64,000 bases of DNA from UBA5066 sp048500275 (GCA_048500275.1 JASNYI010000001.1:1984001-2048000); one strand, 5' to 3'; positions 18,256-28,085 are shown, counted from the stretch's first letter. Program-made: numbers and translations. Notes: generated by a model not told the origin, from the letters alone.

Positions 18256-21200
18256 CTACTCGACCCGAATCACCTTCGTCGCCCTCCCGCCCCCATCGAC
18301 CGTCACCGGCGCGCTCTCCGTCGTCACGCCCTTCCCGGCCACCTCCACCCGGTAGCGGCCCGGCGCGAGCGCCGGAAGCGTGTAGCGCCCGCGGTCGTCG
18401 GGGGAGGCCTTGCGCCCGAGCTTCTCTTCCTCGGCGGCGAGGTCGCGGCCCCGGGAGTCGAGGACCCGGACCTTCAGCGACGTCGGGTCGATCTCCGGCG
18501 GCGCCTCGACCCGCAGGGCGAGCTTTCCCGCCTCCTCCATCCGCACCGTCACGCGGGTCTCGCCCGTCCTCGGCACCGTGACCTCGGCTTCCCCCGCACC
18601 CCCCTCACGCCCCCGCGCGACGACGCGATAGCGGCCCTCCGGCAGGTCGGGCGTCACGAGCAGCCCCTCGCGGTCGCAGCGGCCGCGGGTCACGGTGCCG
18701 TCCGCGCGGTTCACGAGGTGGACTGACGCTCCCGGCGAGGGGCGCCGGTCGCCGTCGACGGCCTCCACGACGACCGTCCCCCGCCCCTCGTCGAGAACCA
18801 GATCGACGATCTCTCCGCCCGTCACGTCCCTTTCCGACAGCAGGGCGTAGCCCCTGCGACGACCGTTGTCGGTGCCGCGAAGGTAGCGGGCCGTCGTGGT
18901 CGAGTCGAGGTAGAAGACCGCGACCCCTTCCGAGTCGACGGACGACGCGGCGAGCCGAAGCCCCCCGTCTCCGTAGACGCCGAGCTGCCCGGGAGCGACG
19001 GGAACTCCGGCGGAATCGACGAGGCGGGCCCTCAGCTCGACGGCGCCCAGCGGGAAGTCGACCCGGAGCCGGCCCGACGAGGGCACTTCGATCTCCCGCC
19101 CCTCCGCCCCCCAGCCGCTCCCCTCGATGCGAAGCCACGCCTTCCCCTCGCCCGCCTCGGCGAAGGCGTAGCGTCCGGCGGCGTCCGTCGAGGTCGGCGG
19201 CTCGAGGGGCCAGTCGCCGAGCCTCCTCACCGGCAGCGCGATGCCGTCGGGCGTCGTGCGCTCGTCGGGCGTCGCGATGACGCTGCCGGGCGGCCCGTAC
19301 CAGAGCGTCACCCTCACCCCCGCGAACGGCTCGCCGTTCACCGTGACGCGCCCTTCCACGCGCGCCCCGGTGAGGCGGAACGTCAGCTTCGGGGCTCCGT
19401 CCACGGTCACGAGCCGCCGTACGTATCGCGTGTTCACGGTTGCACGTACGGCCGCCCGTCCCGGCGCGATGCGGGGGACGACGAACCGTCCCTCGCCGTC
19501 GGTCACGAAGGCGGCCTCCTTCAGCGTCCCGTCGAAGCCGCCAGGGCGGATGACGACGGAGATGCCCACGGCCGGGGTGCCGTCGGGATGCACGACGACG
19601 ACTTCGAGGGGCTCGCCCCGAAAGACCCCGACCCGCCCGAGGTCGACTCCTTCCGGGAGGACCTCGACGTCGCGGCGGTTCACGGCGTAGCCCTGAGCCT
19701 CGATCCAGAGGCGCACGTCGTCTTCCGGAAGGCCGCGGAGCCGGAACGTCCCGTCGGCCCCGGTCGTCGTCTCCGGCAGGCGCGCGGTCTCGAGGGAGTC
19801 GAGGAGGTCTCTCTCCCGCACCGGCTGGGCCGTCACCCTGGCGCCGGCGAGGGCTTCGCCCGTCTCGGCATCCACGAGGGCGCCGGCGACGAAGGGCCCC
19901 TCGCGGAGCTCGACGACGCCGAAGTCGCGGCTCTCTCCCTCCGCCATCGAGACGAACCCGAGGTCGGCCTCCTCGAAGTCGTCCACCCGCAGGGCGAGCC
20001 TCGCGAAGAAGGGGGAGGTCTCGACGGTGAAGGTGCCGTCCTCCCGGGCCCGCATCGCCACCGGAATCTCCGTCCCTCGCTCGTACTTCTTGATCGCCAG
20101 CACCGCCCTCGGCGCGCTGCCGTCGGGGAGGCGGAGAGTGGCTTTCAGCCGGGCGCCCCGGCGGAGGCGGATCGTCGAGGGCGACGCGGCGCGCACCAGG
20201 GCCTGCTCGTCGAGGAAGCCCCGGGCCGACACCGTGACGCTCACCGACTGCCCTTCCATGAGACGCATCGAGAACCGGCCCTCGCCGTCGGACGTGGCGA
20301 GCGTCTCTCCCGTGCGCGGGTACCGCAGGCTCGCCCTCGCCACCGGGCGCCCGGCGTCGTCCACCACCGTGCCCGAGGCCCGCGTCACAGGCGCGAGGAC
20401 CCAGTCGCCCAGGTCCCTGGAGGCGCCGATCGGCTGCGTGAAGACCCGCGAATCGAACCGGTCTCCGGGCGCGCTCACCACGATGCGGCTCCGCTCCAGC
20501 GTCGCCGAGAGGGGCCGGCACTCGGCGACTCCGTCCGCTCCCGAGACCGCCACCCGGGAGATCGTGAACGTCTCGTCGGCGCCGAACTGGTCGACGAAGA
20601 GCTCCACGCCTTCCACGGGGCGGCCGTCCCCGTCGACGAAGCGCGCGCGCAGGCGGGCCGGCGCCGGCGCGACGAGGTCGACCCTCGCGACCGGCCCCCG
20701 CCTCTCGACCGAGACCGGAGCGGCGGAGGAGCCGTCGTACTCCACCCGGACGCTCTCGTCGAGATCTCCGAAACGGAAGCTGCCATCCTCGCCGGTGCGC
20801 GCCCACGAGACGGCCACGCTCGTCCCCCTCGGCTCGAGCACGGCCGCGCGGACGATCCGTCGCGGCATCGGCCGCCCCTCCCCGTCGACGAGCCGGCCCT
20901 CGAGCGGCGCGGCCCGCGCGAGCGCCACAGCCCCGCCGCGCCCCCTCGCCGACGTGGCGAAGCCCGGCGCGCGGACGAGGACGAGGTCCGAGGCGAGCGT
21001 AAACGGCACCAGCGCCTCGCCGCTCTTCCCCGTCGTGCCCGACGTCCCCGGCCAGAGCCCCGCCAGGCGCGCCGCCGCCTCCCTCGTCACGGCCACGACC
21101 TCCGCGCCCTCGACGGGCTTCCCTCCGACGGCGGTGACGACCCTGATGCGCCAGCTGCCGGCGCTCTCCACCCGTGGCAGAGGCTCGTCCACGTCCCACA

Positions 21201-21549
21201 CGCGCGGCGGCCACGAAGGCCCTGCCAGGAGAAGGGAGGCCTCGAACCCCTCCGGCCCCGCCCCGAGCCGCCCTTCGCCGTCTGTCGTCGCCTCGCCCGC
21301 CACCTCCAGGCCCCCATCGGCTGCGCGGAGGAACGCGACCTTCGCGCGGGCGAGAGGCCGGCCGTCGGCGAAGCGCAGGACGGGCGAAGGGGGAGCCGGC
21401 TCCGAGGCCGAGGCTTCGAAGGCCAAGAGGGCCGACGCGACGGCGAACACGAGACAGCGGCTCTGCCTGCCTCGGGGCCGTCGGAGACGAGCCACGATTG
21501 ACGCTCGGGGAGCGTCTCGAAGCCACGCGTCTTGCATGGGATCGGTCAC
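18256..21549 (-). CDS. Giant secreted carboxypeptidase-regulatory-like repeat protein
   Basis: 1097 residues with an N-terminal hydrophobic signal segment (about 32-48, LVFAVASALLAFEASA). The rest is a chain of beta-sandwich modules with recurring GxVxDxxGxPVxxAxV and DGxFxxxxLxxGxY patterns, as in CarboxypepD_reg/Ig-like (MSRAMM-type) domains. Such proteins act outside the cytoplasm in adhesion, glycan binding or as outer-envelope scaffolds. The start is uncertain: GTG 21549 or ATG 21537, neither with a strong ribosome binding site. A fragment of a paralogous C-terminus lies just downstream, and a second giant relative is encoded at 28264-32403. Confidence 0.8.
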   Translation of the reverse strand: MTDPMQDAWLRDAPRASIVARLRRPRGRQSRCLVFAVASALLAFEASASEPAPPSPVLRFADGRPLARAKVAFLRAADGGLEVAGEATTDGEGRLGAGPEGFEASLLLAGPSWPPRVWDVDEPLPRVESAGSWRIRVVTAVGGKPVEGAEVVAVTREAAARLAGLWPGTSGTTGKSGEALVPFTLASDLVLVRAPGFATSARGRGGAVALARAAPLEGRLVDGEGRPMPRRIVRAAVLEPRGTSVAVSWARTGEDGSFRFGDLDESVRVEYDGSSAAPVSVERRGPVARVDLVAPAPARLRARFVDGDGRPVEGVELFVDQFGADETFTISRVAVSGADGVAECRPLSATLERSRIVVSAPGDRFDSRVFTQPIGASRDLGDWVLAPVTRASGTVVDDAGRPVARASLRYPRTGETLATSDGEGRFSMRLMEGQSVSVTVSARGFLDEQALVRAASPSTIRLRRGARLKATLRLPDGSAPRAVLAIKKYERGTEIPVAMRAREDGTFTVETSPFFARLALRVDDFEEADLGFVSMAEGESRDFGVVELREGPFVAGALVDAETGEALAGARVTAQPVRERDLLDSLETARLPETTTGADGTFRLRGLPEDDVRLWIEAQGYAVNRRDVEVLPEGVDLGRVGVFRGEPLEVVVVHPDGTPAVGISVVIRPGGFDGTLKEAAFVTDGEGRFVVPRIAPGRAAVRATVNTRYVRRLVTVDGAPKLTFRLTGARVEGRVTVNGEPFAGVRVTLWYGPPGSVIATPDERTTPDGIALPVRRLGDWPLEPPTSTDAAGRYAFAEAGEGKAWLRIEGSGWGAEGREIEVPSSGRLRVDFPLGAVELRARLVDSAGVPVAPGQLGVYGDGGLRLAASSVDSEGVAVFYLDSTTTARYLRGTDNGRRRGYALLSERDVTGGEIVDLVLDEGRGTVVVEAVDGDRRPSPGASVHLVNRADGTVTRGRCDREGLLVTPDLPEGRYRVVARGREGGAGEAEVTVPRTGETRVTVRMEEAGKLALRVEAPPEIDPTSLKVRVLDSRGRDLAAEEEKLGRKASPDDRGRYTLPALAPGRYRVEVAGKGVTTESAPVTVDGGGRATKVIRVE

Positions 21550-21758
21550 GGCTCGCTCTCTGGAGATGGAGACTACCTCCCGTCCGGGGGGCGCCCGAAC
21601 CGGTCCGCCGCCGTCCGTGGAGTGCGGGACGTCGGCCGAACCGCTCTCGGCCGGAACCAGGACGAGCGCCCTCCGGACAAGTCCGGCTCAAGCAGGCCGG
21701 GAAGGTGGGTCACGTGGAGGTCCGGGAAGTTCCCCCGGCAGTCGGGAGGCCAGCGGTC

Positions 21759-22895
21759 TCACGCCCGCCCCCAGCCGTCGTGCAGGATTCGGAGCCCGTT
21801 GCCGGAGAGCACCGCGTCGACCTCGGCGGCCGAGAACCCGCCAGCGGCAAGCGCGTCCGCGACGCGGGGGAGATCGGCGGGGTCCTTCGCGTCGTCCGGA
21901 GGATCGGTGAAGCCGTCGAAGTCGGTGCCCAGGGCGACCGCTCCGATGCCACCGGCGTTTCGGATGTGGCGGGCGGTGGCGACGATTTCCTCTAGCCCGT
22001 TCTTGTGCGGCGTATCGCTGAGCCACGAGGACATGAAGATGATCCCGATGACGCCCCCGGTCGTGGCGACCCTGCGGATCTCGTCGTCGGTCGGGCTCAT
22101 CGGGTCCTCCTTGAGAGCGCGCACGCCGACGTGTGAGAACAGGAGCGGACGGCGAGTCCCGACGATCTCGAACACCTGTTCCCGGGCTCGGGGAGTGCAG
22201 TGAGCGAGGTCGAGGAGAATGCCGAGGTCCACCATCGCCTCGACGAGCTCGGCGCCCTTCGCGGTCAGGCCCCGGGAGAGGTCCTTCTCCTTGCGGAAGC
22301 AGCGGAGAGGGCGCTGGGCGCGGGGAATGCCGTGGACCGGGGCGACGAAGTCGTTCTCGAAGAAGTGCGCGATGGTGATCATGCACACGCCACGCTCGAA
22401 GAGGAGGGCGGCGTTTCCGGGGTCGGCGCCGAGGCTGTGAGCGCCCTCGATCGCGTGCAGGACGGCGATCCTGCCATCGGCCAGGGCGGCGTCCAGCTCG
22501 GACTTCGACCGGGCGACGCGCGCGACTTCCTGCCCGTCCATGGTCGCCCGCCGAACCGCCGCCTCGAAGCTCTCCATGATCCCGAGCGTTCGCTTCAGGG
22601 GATCCGGGCCGAAGAGGTCGCGGATGCGGGAAGGCGCGAGAGCTCGTGCGGCTCTCAGGACGGCGCATTCCTCGAGCAGTCCCTTCTCGGGCAGGTAGAC
22701 GGAGGACACGACGACCCCGACCCCGCCTTCACGGAGCTTCGGAAGGTCCACACGCAGGGTGAAGGGGTTCCATGCACCCCCGGAACGATGGCGTCGGGCG
22801 AGGTCGAGTCGCCAGAGGGTCGTCTTGAGGGACGGGTGGGCGTGCAGGTCGACGGCGCGAAGGCCGCTGCCCCCCGGCGTTGCCGAGGGGCTCAA
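21759..22895 (-). CDS. Membrane dipeptidase (peptidase M19)
   Basis: 378 residues. Metal and active-site motifs of renal-dipeptidase-like zinc enzymes are present in order: DLHAHP near the N-terminus, VLHAIEGAHS, LLDLAHCT, FSHVGVR and GTDFDGF near the C-terminus. The enzyme hydrolyses dipeptides, in some members D-amino-acid or beta-lactam-like substrates. It starts at TTG 22895, which overlaps the stop of the metallophosphoesterase gene (TTGA) and lies behind GAGGTG, so the two are translationally coupled. No signal peptide is visible, suggesting a cytoplasmic enzyme. Confidence 0.9.
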   Translation of the reverse strand: MSPSATPGGSGLRAVDLHAHPSLKTTLWRLDLARRHRSGGAWNPFTLRVDLPKLREGGVGVVVSSVYLPEKGLLEECAVLRAARALAPSRIRDLFGPDPLKRTLGIMESFEAAVRRATMDGQEVARVARSKSELDAALADGRIAVLHAIEGAHSLGADPGNAALLFERGVCMITIAHFFENDFVAPVHGIPRAQRPLRCFRKEKDLSRGLTAKGAELVEAMVDLGILLDLAHCTPRAREQVFEIVGTRRPLLFSHVGVRALKEDPMSPTDDEIRRVATTGGVIGIIFMSSWLSDTPHKNGLEEIVATARHIRNAGGIGAVALGTDFDGFTDPPDDAKDPADLPRVADALAAGGFSAAEVDAVLSGNGLRILHDGWGRA

Positions 22896-24331
22896 TGGCC
22901 ACCTCGGAGGCCTTTCGACAGGAGGTTGGTCGTCGAGGGGGCTTGACGCAGACCGTTCCAGACGTCGAGAGCGGGGCCGGGTGACCGCTTCGGGTCACGG
23001 CCCTCGCCCTCGAGGTAGACACAGGCGTAGGTCATACGGCCGGAGGAGTAGAACCCGCTGCCACGGCGAGCTCGTTCGATGAAGGGGAGGAAGGTCCCGG
23101 TGTTTACGTACATCTTGACTCGCCCGCTCGGATGGGCCCTGAGACACAGGCTGCGGGCGTCGTGCGAGTGGCCGTAAAAGAGGAACTGCACGTCGTCTCC
23201 CGCCCCCCTGCCGTCGGTGAGCTCGTACTCGGCGCCCTTCGAGAGCTGGTCGACGCCTTCGCCGCCAGCGACCAGTCGCTGCATGCTCTGGTACGTGTCG
23301 ACATAAGGCAGGAGCTGGCCGAGAAGCTCGAGGCCGTTCTTCTGCTTGAGGACGATGAGCAGCTTGCCCAGGTAGTCCGTGAGGTCGCCCGAGACGATGA
23401 GGTCGGCGCGGACTTTGTCCCACATCCGGGCGAGGGCAGAGTCGAGAACCCTCTCGACGGAATCGCGGAGAGCGCGTCGAATCGCCTCGAGGTGACTGGC
23501 CGCGAGCGGCTGCTGCGAGACCCAGGCGATCCAGGAAAAGACCGCGCTGAGAGGCCGCAGGTTGTTGATGTCCTTCAGCTCCTCGAAAAGCGGATGGTGA
23601 GGTCTGCCCTCCTTCTCCAGCGCGACGCGCATCCGGAAGAGGAAGCCCGAGAGGAGCTCGGCGGTGATCACCTCGCCGATCGTCTGCACCTGGTAGACGA
23701 TCGGGTCGAAGCGCCCGACATTGCTCCCCTTCGCGAGGACCCTCCGATACAGCTCGAACCCGTGGCAGTGCTCGTCCCACTCGTGGCCATGCCGCCCGAT
23801 CGCTCCGTACCCGGACGACCCGTGGAAATGGACCTCCTGGCAGAAGCTCACGTCCTTGAAGGGTTGAAAGGCACCGATGATCGCACTTTGCAGCGAGGGG
23901 AAGTTGTTCAGCATCCGGTCGTGGTTCCCAACGACGAAAGTCAGCTTCAGCGGAGGCCCCGACTTCGCGAGGTCCTTCACCATCGTCACGAAACCCTTCG
24001 GGCCTTCCCTCAGGAGAATGCGGGCGAGGATGGCTTGAAGGGACTCCTCGACCTTCTGGAACGGCTGCTTGCCAGCCCTGTTGATCGCGGAGCTCTGGTC
24101 CAGCTTTCCGTTCCAGGGCAGGTCTTCGTCCTTCAGGCCCTTGTGAGAGAACCAGTAGTCGGTTCGGACCAGGTCGAACGTGTCGCCGAGCAGGACGACG
24201 TGGACCTCCTTGGCCCTCTTCTTGTCGGCGCAGGCCGCGATGGTCGCGCCGAGCAGCTCGAAGGCGGTGTCGGGGACGTTTCGCGCCGTGCTCTCGTCGG
24301 TCAGGTGGATGTCGCTGAACAGAACGAGCAT
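22892..24331 (-). CDS. Calcineurin-like metallophosphoesterase
   Basis: 479 residues. The five phosphoesterase blocks are visible: FSDIHL at the N-terminus, LLGDTFD, VVGNHD, GRHGHEWDEHCHG and a late FYGHSHDARS. The fold binds two metals and hydrolyses phosphomono- or diesters; substrate cannot be told. It is longer than minimal members, with a helical insert between the NHD and final GHSHD blocks. ATG 24331 follows GGAGG. First gene of the two-gene operon with the M19 dipeptidase. Confidence 0.9.
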   Translation of the reverse strand: MLVLFSDIHLTDESTARNVPDTAFELLGATIAACADKKRAKEVHVVLLGDTFDLVRTDYWFSHKGLKDEDLPWNGKLDQSSAINRAGKQPFQKVEESLQAILARILLREGPKGFVTMVKDLAKSGPPLKLTFVVGNHDRMLNNFPSLQSAIIGAFQPFKDVSFCQEVHFHGSSGYGAIGRHGHEWDEHCHGFELYRRVLAKGSNVGRFDPIVYQVQTIGEVITAELLSGFLFRMRVALEKEGRPHHPLFEELKDINNLRPLSAVFSWIAWVSQQPLAASHLEAIRRALRDSVERVLDSALARMWDKVRADLIVSGDLTDYLGKLLIVLKQKNGLELLGQLLPYVDTYQSMQRLVAGGEGVDQLSKGAEYELTDGRGAGDDVQFLFYGHSHDARSLCLRAHPSGRVKMYVNTGTFLPFIERARRGSGFYSSGRMTYACVYLEGEGRDPKRSPGPALDVWNGLRQAPSTTNLLSKGLRGGH

Positions 24332-24718
24332 GGGGTCCTCCGTTGAGGTGCCGGAGAGTGGGAGGGCGTCGACACGTTTCGGCTGGAGGCGGCGACGAGG
24401 GCGGGGAGGCGAGACTGCGGCGGTGAGGGTGTGTTCGGTTCACGGGCCCGTGGGAGCGGACCGGGCGGTTGGAAGAGGCCAGAGGGAGCGCGCGCGTGTC
24501 TCCGGGTTTCCGTCGACTCCGATGAGGCCCCTGTCCACGTCGACGATCTTCCGGCCTACCGGGCCCGAGCGAAGGAATTCGCCGACGCCCTCCCGCGAAA
24601 CCCGGTCGTTCGAGCTCTCCTCGAGCGTCGTCAGGACGCCGGCGGAGCCCGGTCCGACGAGTCGGGCGTAGTTCGGCCGAGCCGACCTCTGGAGGAGGCG
24701 GGGCGACTGCGGCTGCGC
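24332..24718. other. Intergenic stretch, no clear gene
   Basis: 387 bases between the phosphoesterase start and the end of the next gene. A plus-strand frame around 24520-24660 reads VDDLPAYRARAKEFADALP, which looks locally protein-like, but it lacks a convincing start and runs straight into a region antisense to a better supported gene. A decayed remnant is possible. The promoter of the phosphoesterase operon should lie here. Confidence 0.3.
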
Positions 24719-25972
24719 CTACTCCATCCGGGCCGTCAGCGGCGTGGCGGTCTTCAAAGTGACCCGGGGCGGCGTGCCGTCGAGGAACGAGCCGTCGAGC
24801 TCACGCCAGACTTCCCGCTCCGCCGCTACGTCCGCGGGCGCGGCGACGGCCAGTGCGTCGAGCAGTTTCAGGCGGAAGAGGTCTATGGCGCTGTTGAGGG
24901 CGAGGGCGTAGGTGCGGGCGCCGGCGACGGTGACACGGTAGAAGAGGTGGCTCGCTCCGAACCAGCCCAGGGCGACGAGCGCTCGGCCCGGCGAGAGCGT
25001 TCGGGGCGGCCATGCAGACCACACGGCCACGAAGAGCCCTGCCATGGCGCAGAGGAACGTCGCCAGGACCGCGAAGTCGAAGAAGGTCCGGGCGTCGTCC
25101 AGCTTCGCCTGGTAATCCTTGTCGACGACCTGTGCGAGGCGGGGATGGAGGAGCGGAGCCTGGATACCGTAGCGGACTCTGGAGTAGGAAGCTCCACAGG
25201 CCAGGACGTTCCCGAGCGCGGTGGGCTGGATGTCCCGCTCGGCGGGCTCGGCGTGCATCGGCTGGAAAGCGTCGACCAGGGCTCCGTACGACCGGTGCTG
25301 AATCGCCCGGTACCAGTCGGTGAGGACCTCGTCGGTTGCCATGGCCCCCAGCTGTTCCACCAGCGGGGCGACTGCCGCGGGCTTCCTGTCGGAGAGCTGA
25401 TGGAGAGCCCAGAGGAGCTGAGCGAGGTCCTCGCCTTCCCCCACGGTGAGGACGCGGTCCATCCCGCCGCGGGCCTTCGCTTCCCCCAGGCGCTCGAGGC
25501 GGTGCTTCGCGCGTTCCAGGAGCCGATCGGCCGAGACGTCCTTCTGGAAGACGACGCTCGCAGGGTCCGGCGCTCCGAATCCGGCCTCGGCCCAGACGGC
25601 GGCCTGCGGGATGCCGAGACTGACGTCGAAGCTCTCCTGCCGGGCGAGGCGAGCCCGAAGGAAGTGGCGCCTTCGCGCCGCCCGGACCGACGGGAGAACC
25701 CAGAGCCTACCGGAGCGCAGCAGCTCCGTGGCGGCGTCCCGGAGCCCGTAGAGGACGTAGGCGAAGAGGTAGATGCCGACGAGAAGGAGGAGAGCCCGGG
25801 AAGCCTTGACGTCCAGGGTCTCGGCTGCCCACGAGTCGAGAAGGGCGAGGAAGCCGCCCGTGTCGACGGAGAGGTAGACGCCCGACGTCACGACGAGGCA
25901 GGGGACGAAGCTCGAAAGGAGGAGGGCCCTCCCGAACAGCTCGAGAGCCCTGGTGTAGAGAGCTCCGAACAT
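24719..25972 (-). CDS. Integral membrane protein, unknown
   Basis: 417 residues. Two hydrophobic segments lie near the N-terminus (about 15-35 and 58-78), then a large soluble loop (about 90-295), then two further segments (FAVLATFLCAMAGLFVAVW and ALVALGWFGASHLFYRV), giving about four membrane spans and a cytoplasmic-type tail. No catalytic motif recognised. It starts 13 bases after the stop of the 141-residue gene, so it belongs to that operon. Confidence 0.7.
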   Translation of the reverse strand: MFGALYTRALELFGRALLLSSFVPCLVVTSGVYLSVDTGGFLALLDSWAAETLDVKASRALLLLVGIYLFAYVLYGLRDAATELLRSGRLWVLPSVRAARRRHFLRARLARQESFDVSLGIPQAAVWAEAGFGAPDPASVVFQKDVSADRLLERAKHRLERLGEAKARGGMDRVLTVGEGEDLAQLLWALHQLSDRKPAAVAPLVEQLGAMATDEVLTDWYRAIQHRSYGALVDAFQPMHAEPAERDIQPTALGNVLACGASYSRVRYGIQAPLLHPRLAQVVDKDYQAKLDDARTFFDFAVLATFLCAMAGLFVAVWSAWPPRTLSPGRALVALGWFGASHLFYRVTVAGARTYALALNSAIDLFRLKLLDALAVAAPADVAAEREVWRELDGSFLDGTPPRVTLKTATPLTARME

Positions 25973-25984
25973 CAGCGTTCCCTG

Positions 25985-26410
25985 CTACCAGGGCTCCGTC
26001 TTCGCCTTGTGCGTCTGGCAGTAGGCGCCCATCACGAGATGTCCCTTCGGGCAGCGCCTGAGGTTCGGAACGATGTTCACGAGCTCGGAGTGGAACTCCA
26101 CACCTGCGGCGTCGATCGCCTCGATCATCTCGGCGAGGCCCGCGTCCGGCCCGAAGAGCACGCCATGCCTTCGGGGCAGATCGTGATCGGGCAGAGCCTC
26201 GGCGAGGTAGTCGGGCAGGAAGAACCCGAGGGTCGTCTTGTCGGAGCCCTGTATGGCGACGATCGATGCTCCCGTGAGCGCCGCCATCTTCGCCACGTCG
26301 ACGGCGGGGGTGGACGGATCGACGGCGATCGTCGGTGGTACCACCCCTTCCGGAACTCCCCGGTGGGTCTGCCAGGAGAAGTTGAGAACGGGGTTCCTGA
26401 AGTCCTTCAT
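25985..26410 (-). CDS. Hypothetical protein (141 residues)
   Basis: Start at ATG 26410, six bases behind a strong AAAGGAGG; longer frames upstream lack a ribosome binding site. The sequence has alternating strands and helices (KMAALTGASIVAIQ..., DAGLAEMIEAIDAAGVEFH) and a C-terminal segment with two cysteines and two histidines (RRCPKGHLVMGAYCQTH) that could bind a metal. No known family recognised. It sits between a possible small gene overlapping its start and the membrane protein downstream. Confidence 0.65.
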   Translation of the reverse strand: MKDFRNPVLNFSWQTHRGVPEGVVPPTIAVDPSTPAVDVAKMAALTGASIVAIQGSDKTTLGFFLPDYLAEALPDHDLPRRHGVLFGPDAGLAEMIEAIDAAGVEFHSELVNIVPNLRRCPKGHLVMGAYCQTHKAKTEPW

Positions 26411-26835
26411 CGTCGTCCTCCTTTGTACGGCCGGCCGTTTGTCGTCGAACGGACGATCCGGAGATTCCGAAGCGCGAACTCGGCGGCGGTTCCCCCGACG
26501 TCGTCCCGGGTGCTGATGGAGCCCTTCGGCGCGATGGCTTCGTCGATGACGAAGACCGATCCGATGAACTCGAGGGCCGCACCGGGGCCGCGGGCGACTC
26601 GTCGGGGGGGGCGCCGTCGAGAGATGGAGGGCGCCGGAAGGGGCCAAGGCTCCGGAGGTCGCCGAACCCGCTCGTCGCGGGGCGCCGCGCGGGCCGCGCG
26701 AATCCGGCGCCCGGCGCGGCCAACGCCATTCAGGGCGGGTCGTCCGGTCCCCAGAACTGAGGCGAGGGGCTCAGGAACTCGAGCGCGAGCTGGTGGCGAT
26801 CCGGGGTGTCGGAGGGCACGGAACGAATGACCCAT
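26407..26835 (-). CDS. Possible small gene, start unresolved
   Basis: The frame ends in TGA that overlaps the ATG of the next gene (ATGA), a typical coupling. Its last 60 residues (ALEFIGSVFVIDEAIAPKG onwards) look like real protein. The upstream two-thirds is arginine- and proline-rich and overlaps the PilZ gene in another frame, so it is unlikely to be translated. A non-ATG start somewhere near 26600 would give a plausible product; I cannot place it. Confidence 0.3.
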   Translation of the reverse strand: MGHSFRALRHPGSPPARARVPEPLASVLGTGRPALNGVGRAGRRIRAARAAPRDERVRRPPEPWPLPAPSISRRRPPRRVARGPGAALEFIGSVFVIDEAIAPKGSISTRDDVGGTAAEFALRNLRIVRSTTNGRPYKGGRR

Positions 26836-27059
26836 GCCGTCGTGGTCTCTCGCGTCCTGCGGTTCGAGAGGTTGAGAGTGGCGCCGGCGTAGAGGGGAAA
26901 CGGGCTCTCGACGAGAGCGCCGTGCGCGTTGATGACGATCGTCTCGGCGGGGAAGGACCTGTCGCCGTGCGAGAGCGTGAGGGGGACGACCCGCGAGATG
27001 CGCGGGCTTCTGCGGCGGTCCTTCGCGTCGGCGCGCTCCGGGAGACTCGGCGATGCCAC
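26730..27059 (-). CDS. PilZ-domain protein
   Basis: 109 residues, a single PilZ domain. The c-di-GMP-binding RxxxR motif appears as RRSPRISR at residues 15-22, and the second motif as INAHGALVE near 43-51, a variant of (D/N)xSxxG. Stand-alone PilZ proteins act as c-di-GMP receptors controlling motility, polysaccharide or secretion. The start is a GTG without a strong ribosome binding site. The altered second motif (NAHG rather than DxSxxG) may weaken ligand binding. Confidence 0.75.
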   Translation of the reverse strand: MASPSLPERADAKDRRRSPRISRVVPLTLSHGDRSFPAETIVINAHGALVESPFPLYAGATLNLSNRRTRETTTAWVIRSVPSDTPDRHQLALEFLSPSPQFWGPDDPP

Positions 27060-27114
27060 CTGCTACCCCGACCCGGAGTGACCCGTCGACCGTCTCATCC
27101 GGCTGCCGGGCGCC

Positions 27115-27213
27115 TTCTTCTCTGCGCGTGCCCGAGCCGGAAAGGAGCTTCGCGCAGGAAGGAGAGCGTCGCGCTGCGCGACGAGGTGCCGACGCTGCGA
27201 ACCGGTGCCATGC
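27115..27213 (-). pseudogene. Duplicated 3' fragment of the thioredoxin-like gene
   Basis: About 100 bases nearly identical to the 3' end of the thioredoxin-like gene at 32535-33005. The minus-strand translation contains VRSVGTSSRSATLSFLREA, against VRSVGYSSRSATLSFLREA in the intact gene. No catalytic domain is attached. It lies directly downstream of the CPBP gene. Confidence 0.6.
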
Positions 27214-27236
27214 CGTGCCGGGGCTCGTGCCTGAAG

Positions 27237-28085
27237 CTAGTCAATGAGCACCGCGGCAACGGCGATGGCGTTGAAAGCGAAGTGCATGGCTACGGCCGGC
27301 CCGAGCGAAGCGTACCGGAGCCGAATGGCCGCGAGGCAGAGGCCGAGGAGGAACACGAAAAGAAGGGCCGGCCAATACCGCCAGTACGCCGTCACGTGAA
27401 CCGCCGTGAAGACGACCGTGACCGCCGAGGCGGTGGCCAGGGGACTGAGGCGCTCGCGGAGGCCGGCAAAGAGCACGCCACGAAAGAGAACCTCTTCGGT
27501 GACGGGGGCGATAGCGAGGGCGAAGACGCACCAGAGCGTCCTGGTGACCCCCGGCTTCGAGACCGCGACCGCCAGGAGGCCGAGGGACTCGGGTGTCGGC
27601 GTGGGTGAGAGGAGCGGCGAGACGAGTATGGACAGTGTCGCCATGGAGACCCCGATGAGGAGCCCCAGGAGAACGGACACTCGGGAGGGCGCGACGAAGC
27701 CGAGCCCGGACGGTCCGCTGAAGGGCGGGAGCCGGTGCGACCAGAGGAGCAGGAGGGCGACGAGCGCTCCGGGACCGAAGACCATCGAGAGCGCCAGGGA
27801 GGGGGCCAGCGTTCCCATCTGCACGCTGAGAACGTCCAGGGTCCGGCCGTCGAGCGCCGCGCGAACGCCCGAAACCGCTCCGAGCGTGACACCCACCAGA
27901 ACGGAGAGCGTCGACGGGGCGCCGAAATAGGCCCCGGTGATGGCCACGGCCGGCCCGAGCGTCGAACCGGTCGGTGTCACCGGAGCTCGTGAGGCCTCGG
28001 CTCTTGTGGCGGGCGTCGGAGTCGAGAGGAGCGGTACGGACGGGCGCTCCATGAGACTCGAGGTGATCTCGGCGGTGTTCGTCAT
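27237..28085 (-). CDS. CPBP-family intramembrane metalloprotease
   Basis: About 282 residues from ATG 28085, with multiple hydrophobic segments. The CPBP/Rce1 motifs are present: EEVLFRG (EExxxR), then AVHV and AMHFAFN (the His and HxxxN motifs). These enzymes sit in the membrane and cleave peptides, in CAAX-type processing, bacteriocin self-immunity or signalling. The frame stays open further upstream to 28262, but that extension translates an attC-like sequence, so a start there is improbable. No strong ribosome binding site was seen for ATG 28085. Confidence 0.8.
   Translation of the reverse strand: MTNTAEITSSLMERPSVPLLSTPTPATRAEASRAPVTPTGSTLGPAVAITGAYFGAPSTLSVLVGVTLGAVSGVRAALDGRTLDVLSVQMGTLAPSLALSMVFGPGALVALLLLWSHRLPPFSGPSGLGFVAPSRVSVLLGLLIGVSMATLSILVSPLLSPTPTPESLGLLAVAVSKPGVTRTLWCVFALAIAPVTEEVLFRGVLFAGLRERLSPLATASAVTVVFTAVHVTAYWRYWPALLFVFLLGLCLAAIRLRYASLGPAVAMHFAFNAIAVAAVLID

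Noticed and set aside
24431..24700. Plus-strand frame with a locally protein-like stretch
   Set aside because: No start or ribosome binding site, and it continues as antisense of a better supported membrane-protein gene; mentioned only as a possible remnant.
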